A stretch of 64,000 nt of DNA from Vitellaria paradoxa (taxonomy: Eukaryota > Streptophyta > Magnoliopsida > Ericales > Sapotaceae), in the NCBI GenBank assembly GCA_019916065.1, contig CM034242.1, positions 13,950,823 to 14,014,822 of the forward strand. Direction: 5' to 3'. The notes beneath the pieces are model-generated. The model saw only the letters and a list, made by a program, of their open reading frames with translations. It was not told the origin of the DNA and made no database searches. Positions 33,318-45,803 of the stretch are shown piece by piece. The translations under genes and the position numbers were made by a program. Within the stretch, counting starts at the first letter, position 1; every line of letters starts with the position of its first letter.

Positions 33318-34657
33318 TTAACACGTTATATAATATATATTCATTATACAAATAGTATTAATTTAATTCGGTTAATCAACCCCTCAAATTGCAAATTAAA
33401 TCAGGCCATTCAATTTTTTTTTTTAAATTGTAATCAATCTGTTGATTTAAAAAAATTAAATCAAATTGAATTAAAATGATCGATTTGATTCAATTTGACA
33501 GTTTAATCAGTTCAATTGTATACTTCTAATTAAAAGTGGAATGCATATAACATTTCTCTAATTAATTATTACAATTAAAATATAACAATAAAAGTAGGAT
33601 ATATATATATATATATATATTTAATATAAAAGTGCGTGAATACCAGAAAGTTGGAGATATTTGTATTTTCTCATAAGTTTCTCTCGCTCCAAACAATAAC
33701 TAAATGGGAAAAGAGTAATATGGAGTAAAAAAAATTAATGGAGGAATGCATTTCTCATTTTTCATACTATAATAATTAGAATACATTTTTAATTCAAAAT
33801 TGATATAAACATTATGAGAAAGGAAAATTTCTTCTATGAAGTCCAAAGGGCGCGTAGGAATTATAAAAATGGGTTGACTTTAAATTCCCATTGACAATAA
33901 AATAATTAGTTTTCTGTCCACCAAAAACACCAAAATATATATATATATATATATTAATGAAATGGCTGATGTTTCTTAAGCTTTACCCCTTCCTTAATTA
34001 CGGGGCATCCACACTATTGTTCACACGGAAACGCTCAGTTTAGTTAATTATTTGATTTCCATGGAAAGCAACAATCACAACAACCTTCCTTGCACTGACA
34101 GGCAATTCTTGAATAATGACTCTTTCAAAACTCAATTTTTGGTTTCATAATTTTTTTTTTTGTCTTATATAATTTTGTTTTCACTAAATTTGATTTTTAT
34201 TTCAGCAGTTGTAACTTTTAAAAGTAAAGAAAAAATTGCACGTCGGTTAAGATAAAAGTTATTTATTTGAATAAAAAAAACAAAAAAAAATTATTTTATT
34301 TTTTATTTTTTTAACTTTTATTCAAACGAATGTAAATTTTTCATTTTTTTACGAATACGATTGACACGACTAAAGTTACAATTTATACATTAAAAAAAGT
34401 AAATTTTGATAAAAATAAATTATATAAGACGAGAAAAAACTAAACAAATAAAAAAAAAACAGCAAATTATTTTTCAATGAGAAGTATACTTCTTGTAGAG
34501 ACCTACACTATGACTTCGTTAGAAGTGACAAAAAATTCTGAAAAATGATGAAAAATATTTAAAAACTTTAAAACTTATTCACTTTTTATCTTACTGTATG
34601 AATTACGAACTCACAACTTATCTCATTTTATTTTTTTTGTCTCTCCAAAACATCTTC

Positions 34658-34661
<4 letters not shown>
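33318..34661. other. Intergenic AT-rich DNA with a family A MITE
   Basis: No gene. A family A MITE copy lies at about 34511-34657 (core actgtatgaattacgaactcac). (AT)n tracts lie at 33601 and 33937. Confidence 0.45.

Positions 34662-34701
<40 letters not shown>
34662..34701. repeat. (TG)n microsatellite
   Basis: Twenty uninterrupted TG units abut the first TRIM-like LTR. Confidence 0.95.
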
Positions 34702-34702
<1 letters not shown>

Positions 34703-36123
34703 TAATGATCCATTTTCGTCCGCGCACCATAGGCGCCACTGTCAAGGCATTGTCCGCTTTGAGTCTTATGCAGAGTCTCTTGAATCTTAACCCTGCCCTC
34801 ACGGTTTTATCTCTCCCTTATGGGAAAAGCGCTCCTTGACAGGAAAAGAAGCTAGGTTCCTGATATGGTGCCTTAGTGTCCGACTCCTAATTGATGTGGG
34901 ACGTCGTGGTATCATCAGAGCCCCCTAGTTAGTGACTGCGGGACTTAGGAACGCCCGCTCGTGACGGCAGAGCACGTGACTCTCGTTCCTATAGACGGCA
35001 CTAGCTAATAATGATCCATTTTTGTCCGCGCACCGTAGGCGCCACTGCTAAGGCATTGTCCACTTTGGGTCTTACTTCTACCCTCACGATTTTGTTCGTC
35101 TCCAGTGGGAAAAGCGTGCCTTGACAGGAAGAGACGCTAGGGTCCTTTTTTTGGTACCTCAGTCTTCTACTCTTAATCGATGTGGGACGTAGTGATATCA
35201 TCAGAGCCCCCCAGTCAGTGACTGAGGGACTTAAGAATGCCCGCTCGTGACGGCAGAGCACGTGACTCTCGTTCCCACAGACGGTGCCAACTGATGATGA
35301 TCTATTTTCGTCCGCGCACTGTAGGTGCTACTGCCAAGGCATTGTCCGCTTTGGGTCTTACGCAGAACCTCTTGGGTCTTATCCCTGCCCTCACGGTTTT
35401 GTTCCTCCCCCGTGGGAAAAGCGCGCCTTGATAGGAAGAGAAGCTAGGGTTCTTATATGGTGCTTCAGTCTCCAACTCTTTATATGGTAAGACCCAAGAC
35501 GCTCTACGTAAGACCCAAAGCGGACAATGCCTTGGCAGTAGCGCCTACGGTGTGCGGACGAAAATAGATCATCATCAGTTGGTGCCATCTGTGGGAACGA
35601 GAGTCACGTGCTCTACTGTCATGAGCGATCCCGTCACGAGTGGGCATTCCTAAGTCCCTTAGTCATCGACTAGGGGGCTCTGATGATACCACTACGTCCC
35701 ATATCGATTAGGAGTCAGAGACTGAGGTACCATATAAGGACCCTAGCTTCTTTTCCTGTCAAGGTGCGTTTTTCCCATAGGGGAGGGGCAAAACAGTGAA
35801 GGCAGGGGTAAGACCCAAGACGCTCTGCGTAAGACCCAAAGTAGACAATGCCTTGGTAATGGCAACTACGGTGCACGAATGAAAATGGATCATCATTAGC
35901 TGGTGCCGTTTGTTGGAACGTGAGTCACGTGCTCTGCTGTCACGAGCGTGCGTTCCTAAATCCCTCAGTCACCGATTGGGGGGCTCTGATGATACCACTA
36001 CATCCCACATCAATTAGGAGTCGGAGACTGAGGAATCATATAAGGACCCTAGCTTATCTTTCTGTCAAGGCGCGCTTTTCCCACGGGAGAGAAACAAAAT
36101 CGTGAGGGTAGAGGTAAAACCTA
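34702..36123. mobile_element. Two-sided cluster of TRIM-like LTRs
   Basis: Six LTR-like copies are separated by 85-100-bp internal segments. Minus orientation: 34702-34917, 35006-35203 and 35292-35487 (truncated). Plus orientation: 35488-35577 (truncated), 35679-35898 and 35985-36123 (truncated). Read forward, an LTR starts TGATGATACCACTACATCCC and ends ...atggatcatca. The following spacer starts gttggtgcc(a/g)tctgtggga, a PBS-leader phrase common in plant LTR elements, and ends in a G-rich tract (ggggggctc) like a polypurine tract before the next LTR. There is no coding capacity, hence terminal-repeat-in-miniature type. The two halves meet head to head at about 35487. Confidence 0.75.
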
Positions 36124-37165
36124 AGTGTCTATGTCTAAAGATACAAAATTATAATTTGGCATATAATAACTCAAATTTAAATTTATAAAACATACCTACG
36201 TGAAAAAACTGTAAAAATTGTTAGAATATTTTATATTAGATTATGATATATTATTTATATATATTACATATATTAAAATATTCTATATTGTAGAATTTAG
36301 TAAGTAATTAGTTTTATTTTGGCATATAAATTATTACTGTATATATTTCTCATTGTAAGGCCAACTTAAAGGTCTTCTTTTTACCTTTATGATTTATCCA
36401 ATAAATAATATATCATAAACAAATAACCTATAAAGATAAAAATTACTAATCAAAAGATATTAAGGTATCCATATAACACTTACTAAAGTTATAAAATTTT
36501 ATTGTTTGTTAAAAATATTATCACATTTTTTAAAACATTAATTTAAAAAGTTTTATATAAAAAGTATTCAAAAAACATTTCGAGAAGAGTGATAGAGTAT
36601 GATTTCATATGAAATGACCGAAAAGACAACCAAAATACAGAAGAAAAGAAGAATAATCCTGTCCATCGAGCAAATCTAATGGTTAAAAATATCTCAAATT
36701 AAAAATTTTAACCTTCCTTATTATATAAATAACACAAAGAGTGCAAAAATGTATGTATTTGAAATTTAAGTTTTAATCAAATTAAAATTGAAATTTTAAA
36801 TTGAACATTTATTTTTTAATAAAATTTTAAAGAAAATTAAATTTTAAATATAATTTTTTTAAATAAAAAATTTAGTTGACTTTGTCTAATAAGTATCCAT
36901 ATATTATTTAATAAATGTGTATAATTTTATTATTTATTACAAATATTATCACATTTTTTAAAATCTTAATTAAAAAATTTTTATATATAAAAAGAATTCA
37001 AAAAATATATGAAAAGAGTGAGGGATTATATTTTTATGTGAAGTGAACAGAAAGACAATTAAAGTAGAGAGAGAAAGAAGTAATTATAACCATTGAATAA
37101 ATTTAACAATTAAAACTATCCAAAAGTTAAATCAATGAATTATATTATTATATAGATATCTTGGC
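36120..37165. repeat. Dispersed AT-rich repeat, two copies, one split by an insertion
   Basis: The block 36120-36740 and the partial block 36890-37165 share ttttattatttattacaaatattatcac, and aaagacaa..aaagtagaga-like phrases with each other and with 31518-31960. The first is interrupted at 36219-36421. No coding sense. Confidence 0.55.
36219..36421 (+). mobile_element. Possible solo LTR
   Basis: 203 bp starting TGTTAGAATATT and ending ATCATAAACA. It is absent from the sister repeat at 31518-31960, so it looks like an insertion. The start resembles the copia LTR at 5524-5760. Target duplication not clear. Confidence 0.5.
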
Positions 37166-37524
37166 AACAAATAAATAAATAAAGGTATTATCAAAATTAA
37201 AATTAAATAGAATAAAATTATCATCATGTTGAAGCTTTTTTTATTATGAATAATAAGGATATAAAAGTAATTTTATAATATTAAATTAGTTAATAATTAA
37301 TTTTTGAATGAAAATTTAAAAAGGTGTTACCATACGTGGAGTTTTTACGGCTTGGGAGTCGTTGTAAGGGCTTATTGCACTCGTTGTAGTACTCCAAAAC
37401 GACGTAATTTTGGTATTTTTTTTTAAATGACACTATTTTACTTAAGCTCTCACATTCGAACATGAATTGATATATTCAATTCATATTTGAATACGAAGTT
37501 TTAAGTGAAATAGTATCATTTTAG

Positions 37525-37560
<36 letters not shown>

Positions 37561-38124
37561 CGACGTCGTTTAGGAATGCTGCAGCCACCTCTCGCGAGTT
37601 TTAGTTTCGTTGCATGTTCGTTGACTTCACCGGTTAACGTTGAAAGTTAGACCGATAATGTCTAGGTGCCCAATTAATTAATTAATTAATTAATTAATTT
37701 TTGTCTTCACTGGTTAACATTGAAAGTTTGACCGATAATATCCAGGTGCCCAATTAATTAATTAATTAATTTTTGTTTAGCAGACAGTAGTATAGAACTG
37801 GTTTGCATCAATAGTTTTCTTGGTAGGGGTGGGTAAGTGCGGGGATTGGTCGGGGAACAAGTAAGCTAGGATAAAGAGTGGAAATTTTCGTATCCAATTT
37901 AATTCTCAAATTTTTTTAAAAATATATCTCCATACCTTATCTAACCTCCAAAAAAATCTCTAAACCCTTTATCCATTCGAAATGATGAGTGAATAGGATA
38001 CCAACCAGTCGGCTGAGATAATCACCCTACTAGTAGTACAGAACTGGTTTGCATCAATAGTTTTATTGGGTGGGAAGTTGCTTGCTTCGGTTGATATTTT
38101 TATTTAGGGCTCTTTGGATGACAA

Positions 38125-38158
<34 letters not shown>

Positions 38159-40528
38159 GAAAAGTATAAAACTTGTTGTAAAAGTGATGTGTAACAAAAT
38201 TTGATTGGAATAAATTAAAAAAATTAATAACTTTTTATAATTTTTAGTAATTTTTGGTATTATTATTATTTTTTTAGTCCAAACAATACATGTTTTGGTT
38301 TTGATTTTAATTTTGATTTTGGTTTTAAATTTTTTTTTCTGTTGGTTTCTTTGTGTTTGGTCTTAAATTTTAGATTAATTATTTAAAAAGTTTTTTTTAT
38401 GTGATTTTTAAATCAAATTTATAAGTTATATTTTCTCTCCATTATTTTTCTTGAGAATTCGAATATATCATTATTTTATGCTAGAAATGCTTAAAATTTA
38501 ACAAAGGTATAAACTCTTCCTGTCCTTGTGTTACTTAAAAATTATTTATAACGTTTATTGTTTATCAATAAAAATATTTTGTGGTAATCTAACTAATAAG
38601 TAATGAATAATTTAAAAAATAGTCATTCTTTTAATTTAACAATATCTGGGACAAATAAAATTTCGATTCCGACGAAATTTTTTCGGCAAATAAAGAAAAA
38701 AAATTGTTGGGGGTTCAAAATTTTTAAATGAATAAAATAATATGTATATAGGTTTGATTGCTGCTAACAGGAATTCCTATTATCTTAATTCATGAGTTCT
38801 GATAAATTTTAAATTATGAGTTCTGAGATATTTATAAAAATTATGTTTAGAAATTTCTAATTAATAAATTTTGGATGTTCTCATAGATTTGTTAATTACC
38901 TCATAACTCATAAGTGGGTATTTTATTTTAATTTTTTAAACATCCCCATTTGAGGGATTCTCATTGATTCATAAAATTTTGGACAATAATATCATTGTTA
39001 AAATATTAAAATCTAAATTTCACATTTTTTAACAAAACTTATTACTCATATTCCCAATTTCACAGTTTTTAACAAAACTCTGCTACTCATATTCTCAGTT
39101 CACATTGACTTATTTGGACTAATATTTTAGAGGTTATATATTTTGCACAGCTTATAACTTGGATTTGACTTATTTGGACAAGTATTTTAAATATTATATA
39201 TTTTAGGTTATCTATAATATGAATGTGACTTAGTTAGATTAGTATTTTTAAATGCCATTTTTAGAAGACTTTTTGTTTAATGACTTAGATTTGAAGTACT
39301 TTAGAGTTTTATTATTGATTTTTTTCTATGTTATTTCAATATATGTCATAACATATTTTTTTTGTGTAAATGTTTAAACACCAATAACTATCATAATTCT
39401 TACTACTTAACAAATAAATAAAAGTATATATATCATTATATACATTTCAGAACCTATTTAGAAATAAACTTTTAAGTATGGATTTATTATTTTTAAACTC
39501 ATATTTCTGAACTTTTCAGAAATTGTACCAACTCATACCATCTATATAGCTTAGAATCCATGCTTTAAAAATACTTCAGAATTCATACTTTTAAACTCAA
39601 AGCACACCTTGAAACCTATATTCATGGGTGCCAATGAATATGAATTTGGTGAAAAAAATATATAGAAAAATGAAAAATGAAGTAAAATAAAAAGAAAAGG
39701 ATGTGAAAAAATGAAAAAAAAAATATAAGAACCTAAATATATACCACTATCTGAATGGATTAATTTAAACAAATCAAATAAAATGCATTAATTATTATAT
39801 TAATTTTTTTAACTTAGTTAATTTTATTTTTTTAAATTTCACACATTTTTCTTTATATTTTTTAAATTTGAATCCTACATTTTTTTCCCGTAACAAAATC
39901 TTGATCAAGACAACAAAGTCTGAACAAGAAAAATATTTTTGAACATATTCCTAAAAATTTTTGAATTCTTATCCCTTTTTCTGATTTTTTTTTTTTTTTG
40001 GTACATAAAAAGGGATACAAAGATGTAAGTGAAAGATAAAATATATATATATATATATATATATAAGAGAAAACTTTTGGTTAAATTTTTATGTTATTAT
40101 TTTATAACAAATATTTGACAAATTAAACTGATTTTATGATATAATCAAAAAAGATAAAAATATGTACATATTTCCAAAATATGTTAAAGATAATTTGGAT
40201 AATATAAACAGAAAGTAAAGACGAAATTAGAAAATAATAGATCAAAAAAGTCATTAAAATCCTCGGCATATTTAAAATATGTAAAGGATAATTCTGATAA
40301 ATGTAAATAAAAAATGAGGGCAAAATTAAAAACAAAAAATGAAACCAAAAAGGCCCTTGAAATCTTAAAAAAAAATATTACCACTCATTATATAAAATAG
40401 AAGTAGATATATGACAGATAAAATAGAAAAAAAATCCTAACTCTGAAAAACAAAAGCCCAAACAAAAATTAAAAAAATGTAACTCTTAAAAAAAAAAAAA
40501 GCACACAAAAGGGCAAAATTTAATAATA
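37166..40528. other. Intergenic AT-rich DNA
   Basis: No gene. (AT)n lies at 37531-37558. The block ending gcccaattaattaattaat is duplicated at 37660 and 37730, and actggtttgcatcaatagtttt at 37798 and 38043. A Tourist-like MITE lies at about 38107-38287 (start GGGCTCTTTGGATGAC after TTA), related to 46949-47072, with (AAT)n at 38126. A direct repeat pair lies near 39030 and 39060. Confidence 0.4.
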
Positions 40529-40546
40529 AACCTTGAATAAGAAGAA

Positions 40547-40875
40547 ATCCCAAGGGGTTAGATGGGATAGTCTTGGACTGGGACTTAGGGGCTTACCACC
40601 CCCAGGTCTCAAGTTCAAGTCTCCTATCTAGCAAAAACTTGGGGCCAGCCTCCCGGGCGTAAAGCGTAGTAAAGGTTGGTAGGACGGGCCTCCTTGGCTG
40701 GACGAACCGTATCCAGTTCTTGGGTGTGGGTCCGACTCCCCACCACTATGCGAGTTCGTGATTTACCGCTATACATGTTGAGGGGCCAGTATGTGTGGCA
40801 CAAACCAAAAGAGATTCACTCTCTAGGAGTTTGGCCTAGGGAGTGAATCTCTCGAAGTCAAATCCTTTTTTTTTT
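40547..40875 (+). mobile_element. tRNA-derived SINE with 18-bp target duplication
   Basis: A 329-bp unit flanked by a perfect duplication aaccttgaataagaagaa (40529-40546 and 40876-40893). It ends in T10. Near the 5' end a B-box-like gttcaagtctcc (40612) follows an A-box-like gatagtcttggactggg. The interior is GC-richer than its surroundings and non-coding. The features fit a Pol III-transcribed plant SINE. The 3' part contains an inverted pair (gagattcactctctagg / cctagggagtgaatctc). Confidence 0.85.
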
Positions 40876-41109
40876 AACCTTGAATAAGAAGAAGGTTAAA
40901 ATAAAAAAAAATACTAATAAAAAGGCTTCTATCATTACTCTAAAAAAAAAAAAAAAGAAAAATAGAAGAATAAAAAGGTAATAAATTAAAACTAATAGAG
41001 GCAAAAGTGAAAAAAAATGACGTTAAAGCAGACGTTGAAGGTTTAAAATCGATTCTCTTTTTTTTTTTTTTTTTTTTTTTTCGTTTTTTTGAAAGGTAAA
41101 ATCCATTCT

Positions 41110-41229
41110 CTTTTTTTTTTTAAAGGTAAAGTTTTTTTTTATAAGCGGGAGGGGAAAAACTTAAACTCGAATCATGAGCGAGTAGAAGAAACTCTTAACC
41201 ACTGAGTTACAGAGCACGTTCAATCCATT
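41110..41229 (-). mobile_element. tRNA-like SINE head, minus strand
   Basis: Read in reverse it gives gtgctctgtaactcagtgg then ttaagagtttc (A box), and catgattcgagtttaagt (B box), followed by a pyrimidine-rich stretch and A9. This is the tRNA-related head of a plant SINE, probably truncated. No target duplication was found. Confidence 0.65.
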
Positions 41230-42890
41230 CTCACTCATTACTCTAGAAAAAAAGTCAAAAAAAAATAATAAATTAAAATTAAGAGGGACAATAAATGAAA
41301 AAACAATGTGAAAAAACAACGTTAGAGGTTAAAGCCCATTCTCACTTATTTTATAAGGTTGATGTTGCTTGACTAATCCATATTTCTAAAGTTGGATGAG
41401 TTTATTTACACTTTATAAATAATTTTTTATCTTTCACTTTACTTTTTCTTTAATAATAAAGGGAATTACAAAATTATACTTCTTTAACTAACTATTATTA
41501 TGTCCAATTTAAAATAACATATTTGTCTTTCATAAAAAAAATTATAAATTTCAATAAACACCTTTAAGCCTACAAGATAATAGAAAAAATTATTTTTAAA
41601 GACTAAAATAATTTTTATTTATATTTATATTTTTAACAATTATATGAAAATAAATTTTATTTTATTTTATTTCATAATTTAACTAAATAAAAAATTTAAG
41701 GGTATTTATTCATTTTCTTTATAAACGTTATGATTTTAACTCTGGTTGTTATTCTAAAGTCATTTGGTAAAGTTTTATACGATTTTTTTAATTCTCATAA
41801 TCTAATAATATATTTTAAAAAATGAAATGAAAAAAATGTAAATGTGATAAATGTTAAAATAAATAATTTTGTGAAAATTTGTTAAAAATAACTAAATATC
41901 AATATGATAAATAAATAACAAAAATTTTTAAATAATTTGAAATAAAATAAGTTATTTTCTTATTTAATTAAATTATAAAATAAACTAAAATTTATTTTAT
42001 ATAATTTCTAAAATTATAAATATAAATAAAATAAAATTTATTTTAATCTATCAAAATATTTTTTTCTTACATAAAACCTACAACTAAGACTACTTATGAA
42101 TTTTAATTTTTAATTGGCTTTTACCACTGCTAACTTTTTCACCGATCCTAAATTTAAAAAACAATCACTAATTCTTTTTTTCTCTCAATTCATCTATAGA
42201 GAAAACAAAATCACTAAAAAAAATTATCTAACTAGGAAAATTAATAACTTGAGAAAAATTAATTTTTAAGTATACAAATAGATTTATCAAACAGTGCATA
42301 AGTATCTTTCTTTTAAAAACATAATTTAAATTTTTATAATAACAAATAATTTTTAATAATTAAATCTAGAATTTAAAATTTTTATAATAGTAAGATAATT
42401 CAAATACGTGTGTGAATATTTTTAAAAAAATTTAAATTATAATTACTCGCTCTTTCATCAAAATATCTAAAAAAAAATGTAGTAAGTTCTCTTCTGTATA
42501 TATTTTAAAATATAATTTTTATTATAAAATAAAGATATTTATTATATAATAATTATGTCTTTAATTAAGTTTTTCTATAAGGGCTTTAATTACATTATAA
42601 GTATGTAAAATTCATGTGAAAAGATGAATGAACAATTATGTAATTTTAATTGATGAAAAATATAATAAAATGTAAGAAAATATTTGTGAAATGTAAATAT
42701 ACTCATCCTCTGTATTAATTCCAAATCTTCCGGGTTTTTTTTTTTAACCAACAAATAGACATTCTATAACCTTAACAAGACCTTTCTATTTATTTGACTA
42801 CCCCAAATTATTAGTGAAAACGCCCTTAATTAGACGGTTGACTAGCCCAAGAGGCTATCAAACGTTGGTCCCACCCACTTCCTTCCCAAA
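41230..42890. other. AT-rich intergenic DNA upstream of RBOHF
   Basis: More than 80% A/T by eye, with no frame or transposon recognised. It may hold distal promoter elements of the gene at 43471, but none can be named. Confidence 0.4.
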
Positions 42891-43089
42891 CGACAGAAAA
42901 TGAACTCCTGCTTTCCATTTCCCACTTTGATTTCCCCTTTCTTTGTTGTCGCCGCCCCCAAATTCCATCTCTCTCTCTCTCTCTCTCTATCTTCCTTCCC
43001 TTTCACGGCACCTGACACCAGTCCCCTTCCCACACCACTGTACCCGCGCAATTTCACCACCCACCGATGCATGTATACATATAGATGAC

Positions 43090-43136
<47 letters not shown>

Positions 43137-43470
43137 CACTGCCTATTATGGGTGGTGGGTGGTCACAGCATCGCCATTTTTCTCTCTTTTCCAGCTATGA
43201 GAGCGTCATTCAAATAGCAAAGATCTGAGTCGTTTTCTGTCCCCACTCTCCCACCATCTATGCCCACTGACTCTTTGTGAAGAACTGGTCTCATTCTTTC
43301 TCTATCTAGCAGCAGTGTACCGCGTATGTGTCTTCTCTGGGAGATTCTGGACGCGTACCTTTGGACTCCACTGCTTTCTCTCTTTCTTCCTCATCGTCGA
43401 CAACTGCACATTAGCTGGAGAACAACCATCGCATGGTTGCTGGTAGATATTTATGATTGTTTAGAAATCG
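42891..43470 (+). promoter_or_regulatory. Proximal promoter and 5' leader region of RBOHF
   Basis: Base composition rises sharply at 42890. The region holds a (CT)n tract (42968-42988), an (AT)n then (GA)n tract (43089-43126) that could include the TATA box, and a pyrimidine-rich leader (43230-43400). Such CT tracts are common in plant core promoters and leaders. Upstream ATGs at 43197, 43260, 43326 and 43434 would lie in a long leader. The one at 43326 opens a 77-codon frame that overlaps the main start. The transcription start cannot be placed. Confidence 0.45.
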
Positions 43471-44475
43471 ATGAAGGGATTTGCCAGGCACGAACGCCGA
43501 TGGGGGTCGGATACGGTCCTCGGAAAGGATTTACTCGGCGAATTGTCGCCGGAAACTGATCCCGGATCGGAAGCCATGGCGGAGGAGTTTGTAGAAGTCA
43601 CGCTCGATCTCCAATCCGATGACACCATCGTGCTTCGCAGTGTTGAGCCGGCGACAGTTATCAATGTCGACCGGGACGTCACCGTCGTCGGAGAGACTGA
43701 ATCTCCGGCGTCGGCTTCCACCTCCGTCTCGCGGTCGTCGACGATGCGGCGGAGTTCGTCGAACTCCAATCGGATCCTTCATTTCTCGCAGGAGCTGAAA
43801 GCGGAGGCGGTGGCGAAAGCGAAGCAGTTCTCTCATGAGTTGAAAGCGGAGCTGAAGCGCTTCTCGTGGAGTCACGGTCATTCGTCCCGCGTGCTCTCGT
43901 CTTCCTCTCCGGGGTTTCAAAACGTCGTCGTAGGTGCCGGTGGCGGTTTGGAGTCCGCTTTGGCCGCACGAGCGCTCCGTCAACAGCGAGCTCGACTCGA
44001 TCGCACTCGTTCTGGCGCTCACAAAGCTCTTCAAGGACTCCGATTCATCAGCACCAGAAAAACCAACAGCGGCGTCGACGCTTGGAACGAAATTCAGGAC
44101 AACTTCTATAAGCTCGCCAAGGATGGCTATCTCTTCCGCTCCGATTTCGCCCAGTGCATTGGTCTCAATCTCTCCCCTAATGATCAGAATTCTCAATTTA
44201 CCATTGATTTCAATCCATAGTTTAAACTTTACCTCCTTCGGTTCGTAGGAATGAAAGATTCAAAGGAATTTGCACTGGAACTGTTCGATGCGCTGAGCCG
44301 ACGACGGAGACTGAAGGTTGACAAGATCAGCAGAGACGAGCTTCACGAGTACTGGTCTCAAATCGCCGATGAGAGCTTCGATTCCCGACTCCAGATCTTC
44401 TTCGACATGTACGTCATTAATATTTAAAAAATATCAAAATAAAATTAAACAAAAATAATTACCTCGGCAGCCACA

Positions 44476-44533
<58 letters not shown>

Positions 44534-45760
44534 TGTACTTTAATTAAGTAAAGGACAAAATTTATCCTTTCAAGCGTTAATTATGGAAAATTTTGATATT
44601 TAATCATGGCCTTTCACAGGGTGGACAAGAACGAAGACGGAAGGATCGCTGAAGAGGAAGTTAAAGAGGTAAACTATTAATTTGCTTTTGATTAAATTAA
44701 AGTTAGATTAATTAATATAATATTTGAACTAATGAACGCGAAGTTGTGAACAGTCTGTTAGATTCCGGCTATCTGAAAAAGAAAAAAGGCGCGCTGACTT
44801 TTTCCGGCAAAAACTAACCCAAAAAAACACACGCGGCCATGGATTCGGTGATCCTAAACCAAGAATATTCTAATTAAACCAACCACTCCAATGTATATTG
44901 CATTCAAAATCTTAGTTTTCTTTCTGTTTGAGGTTTCCCAAATTTGATTGCATCTTATCTGCTTCCCACGTTAAAAGAATAAAAAGAAAAAGAAAGAGAG
45001 AGAGAGAGATATTGGAAGTTTGAAAACTTCTGAAATTCATGAGTTTGCCATCTGTCATCTCAAATTCTCCTTTCACACTGGAGTTGGTAATTTTTCGTTT
45101 TCTCCTTTTTTTTTAAAAAAAATAAAAATTTCTTTGATTGCGTAGATCATAATGCTGAGTGCTTCTGCAAACAAATTGTCAAGAATAAAGGAACAGGCAG
45201 AGGAATATGCAGCTCTAATCATGGAAGAGTTGGATCCTGAAGGACTTGGCTACATTGAGGTTGGACCTCTTTCCTTCACCTCTTCTACTTTTTTATTTTT
45301 AATTTTTTTTATACAATCATTAATTTCAACAATTTACTTTAATTTATGACTTTGCTGGGTTCTATATATGCCTCGTTTGGTTCACTATAATTTATTGAAG
45401 ATTTTTGAAAATTTTTGAGATTTATTTATTTTTTATCTCACTGCATAAATTACAAATGTATAATTTATTTCATTTTGTCTTAATTTACCTTATTTTTTAT
45501 CACTCTAAATACACTCGTAATATGATATGATTTAGGTTCCCATTAGTTGATAGAAATTCACAATCCAATCAATCAGGGAACTTAAAATTACTGTTTAAGA
45601 GAAAAACATAAAATGAGAGGGTTATTGAGGTAGATTATAGTGTAAAATTTTTGTGTTCACAAGTCATTAGTTAGACGACAAACTAGATCTTCTCACCGTA
45701 GAATTATTGTTTATATATTGTTCAACCAGACGTGGAGAAGAAGAATAAGAAGTTAAGAAC

Positions 45761-45803
<43 letters not shown>

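Noticed and set aside
34702..36123. Cassandra-type TRIM with a 5S rRNA promoter
   Set aside because: The start resembles other plant TRIM/LTR leaders, but I could not find the 5S internal control region, so I do not assign it to Cassandra.
43531..44196. 221-codon minus-strand frame and other frames over RBOHF exon 1
   Set aside because: Shadows of the GC-rich coding exon. The plus-strand frame gives a clear RBOH N-terminus.
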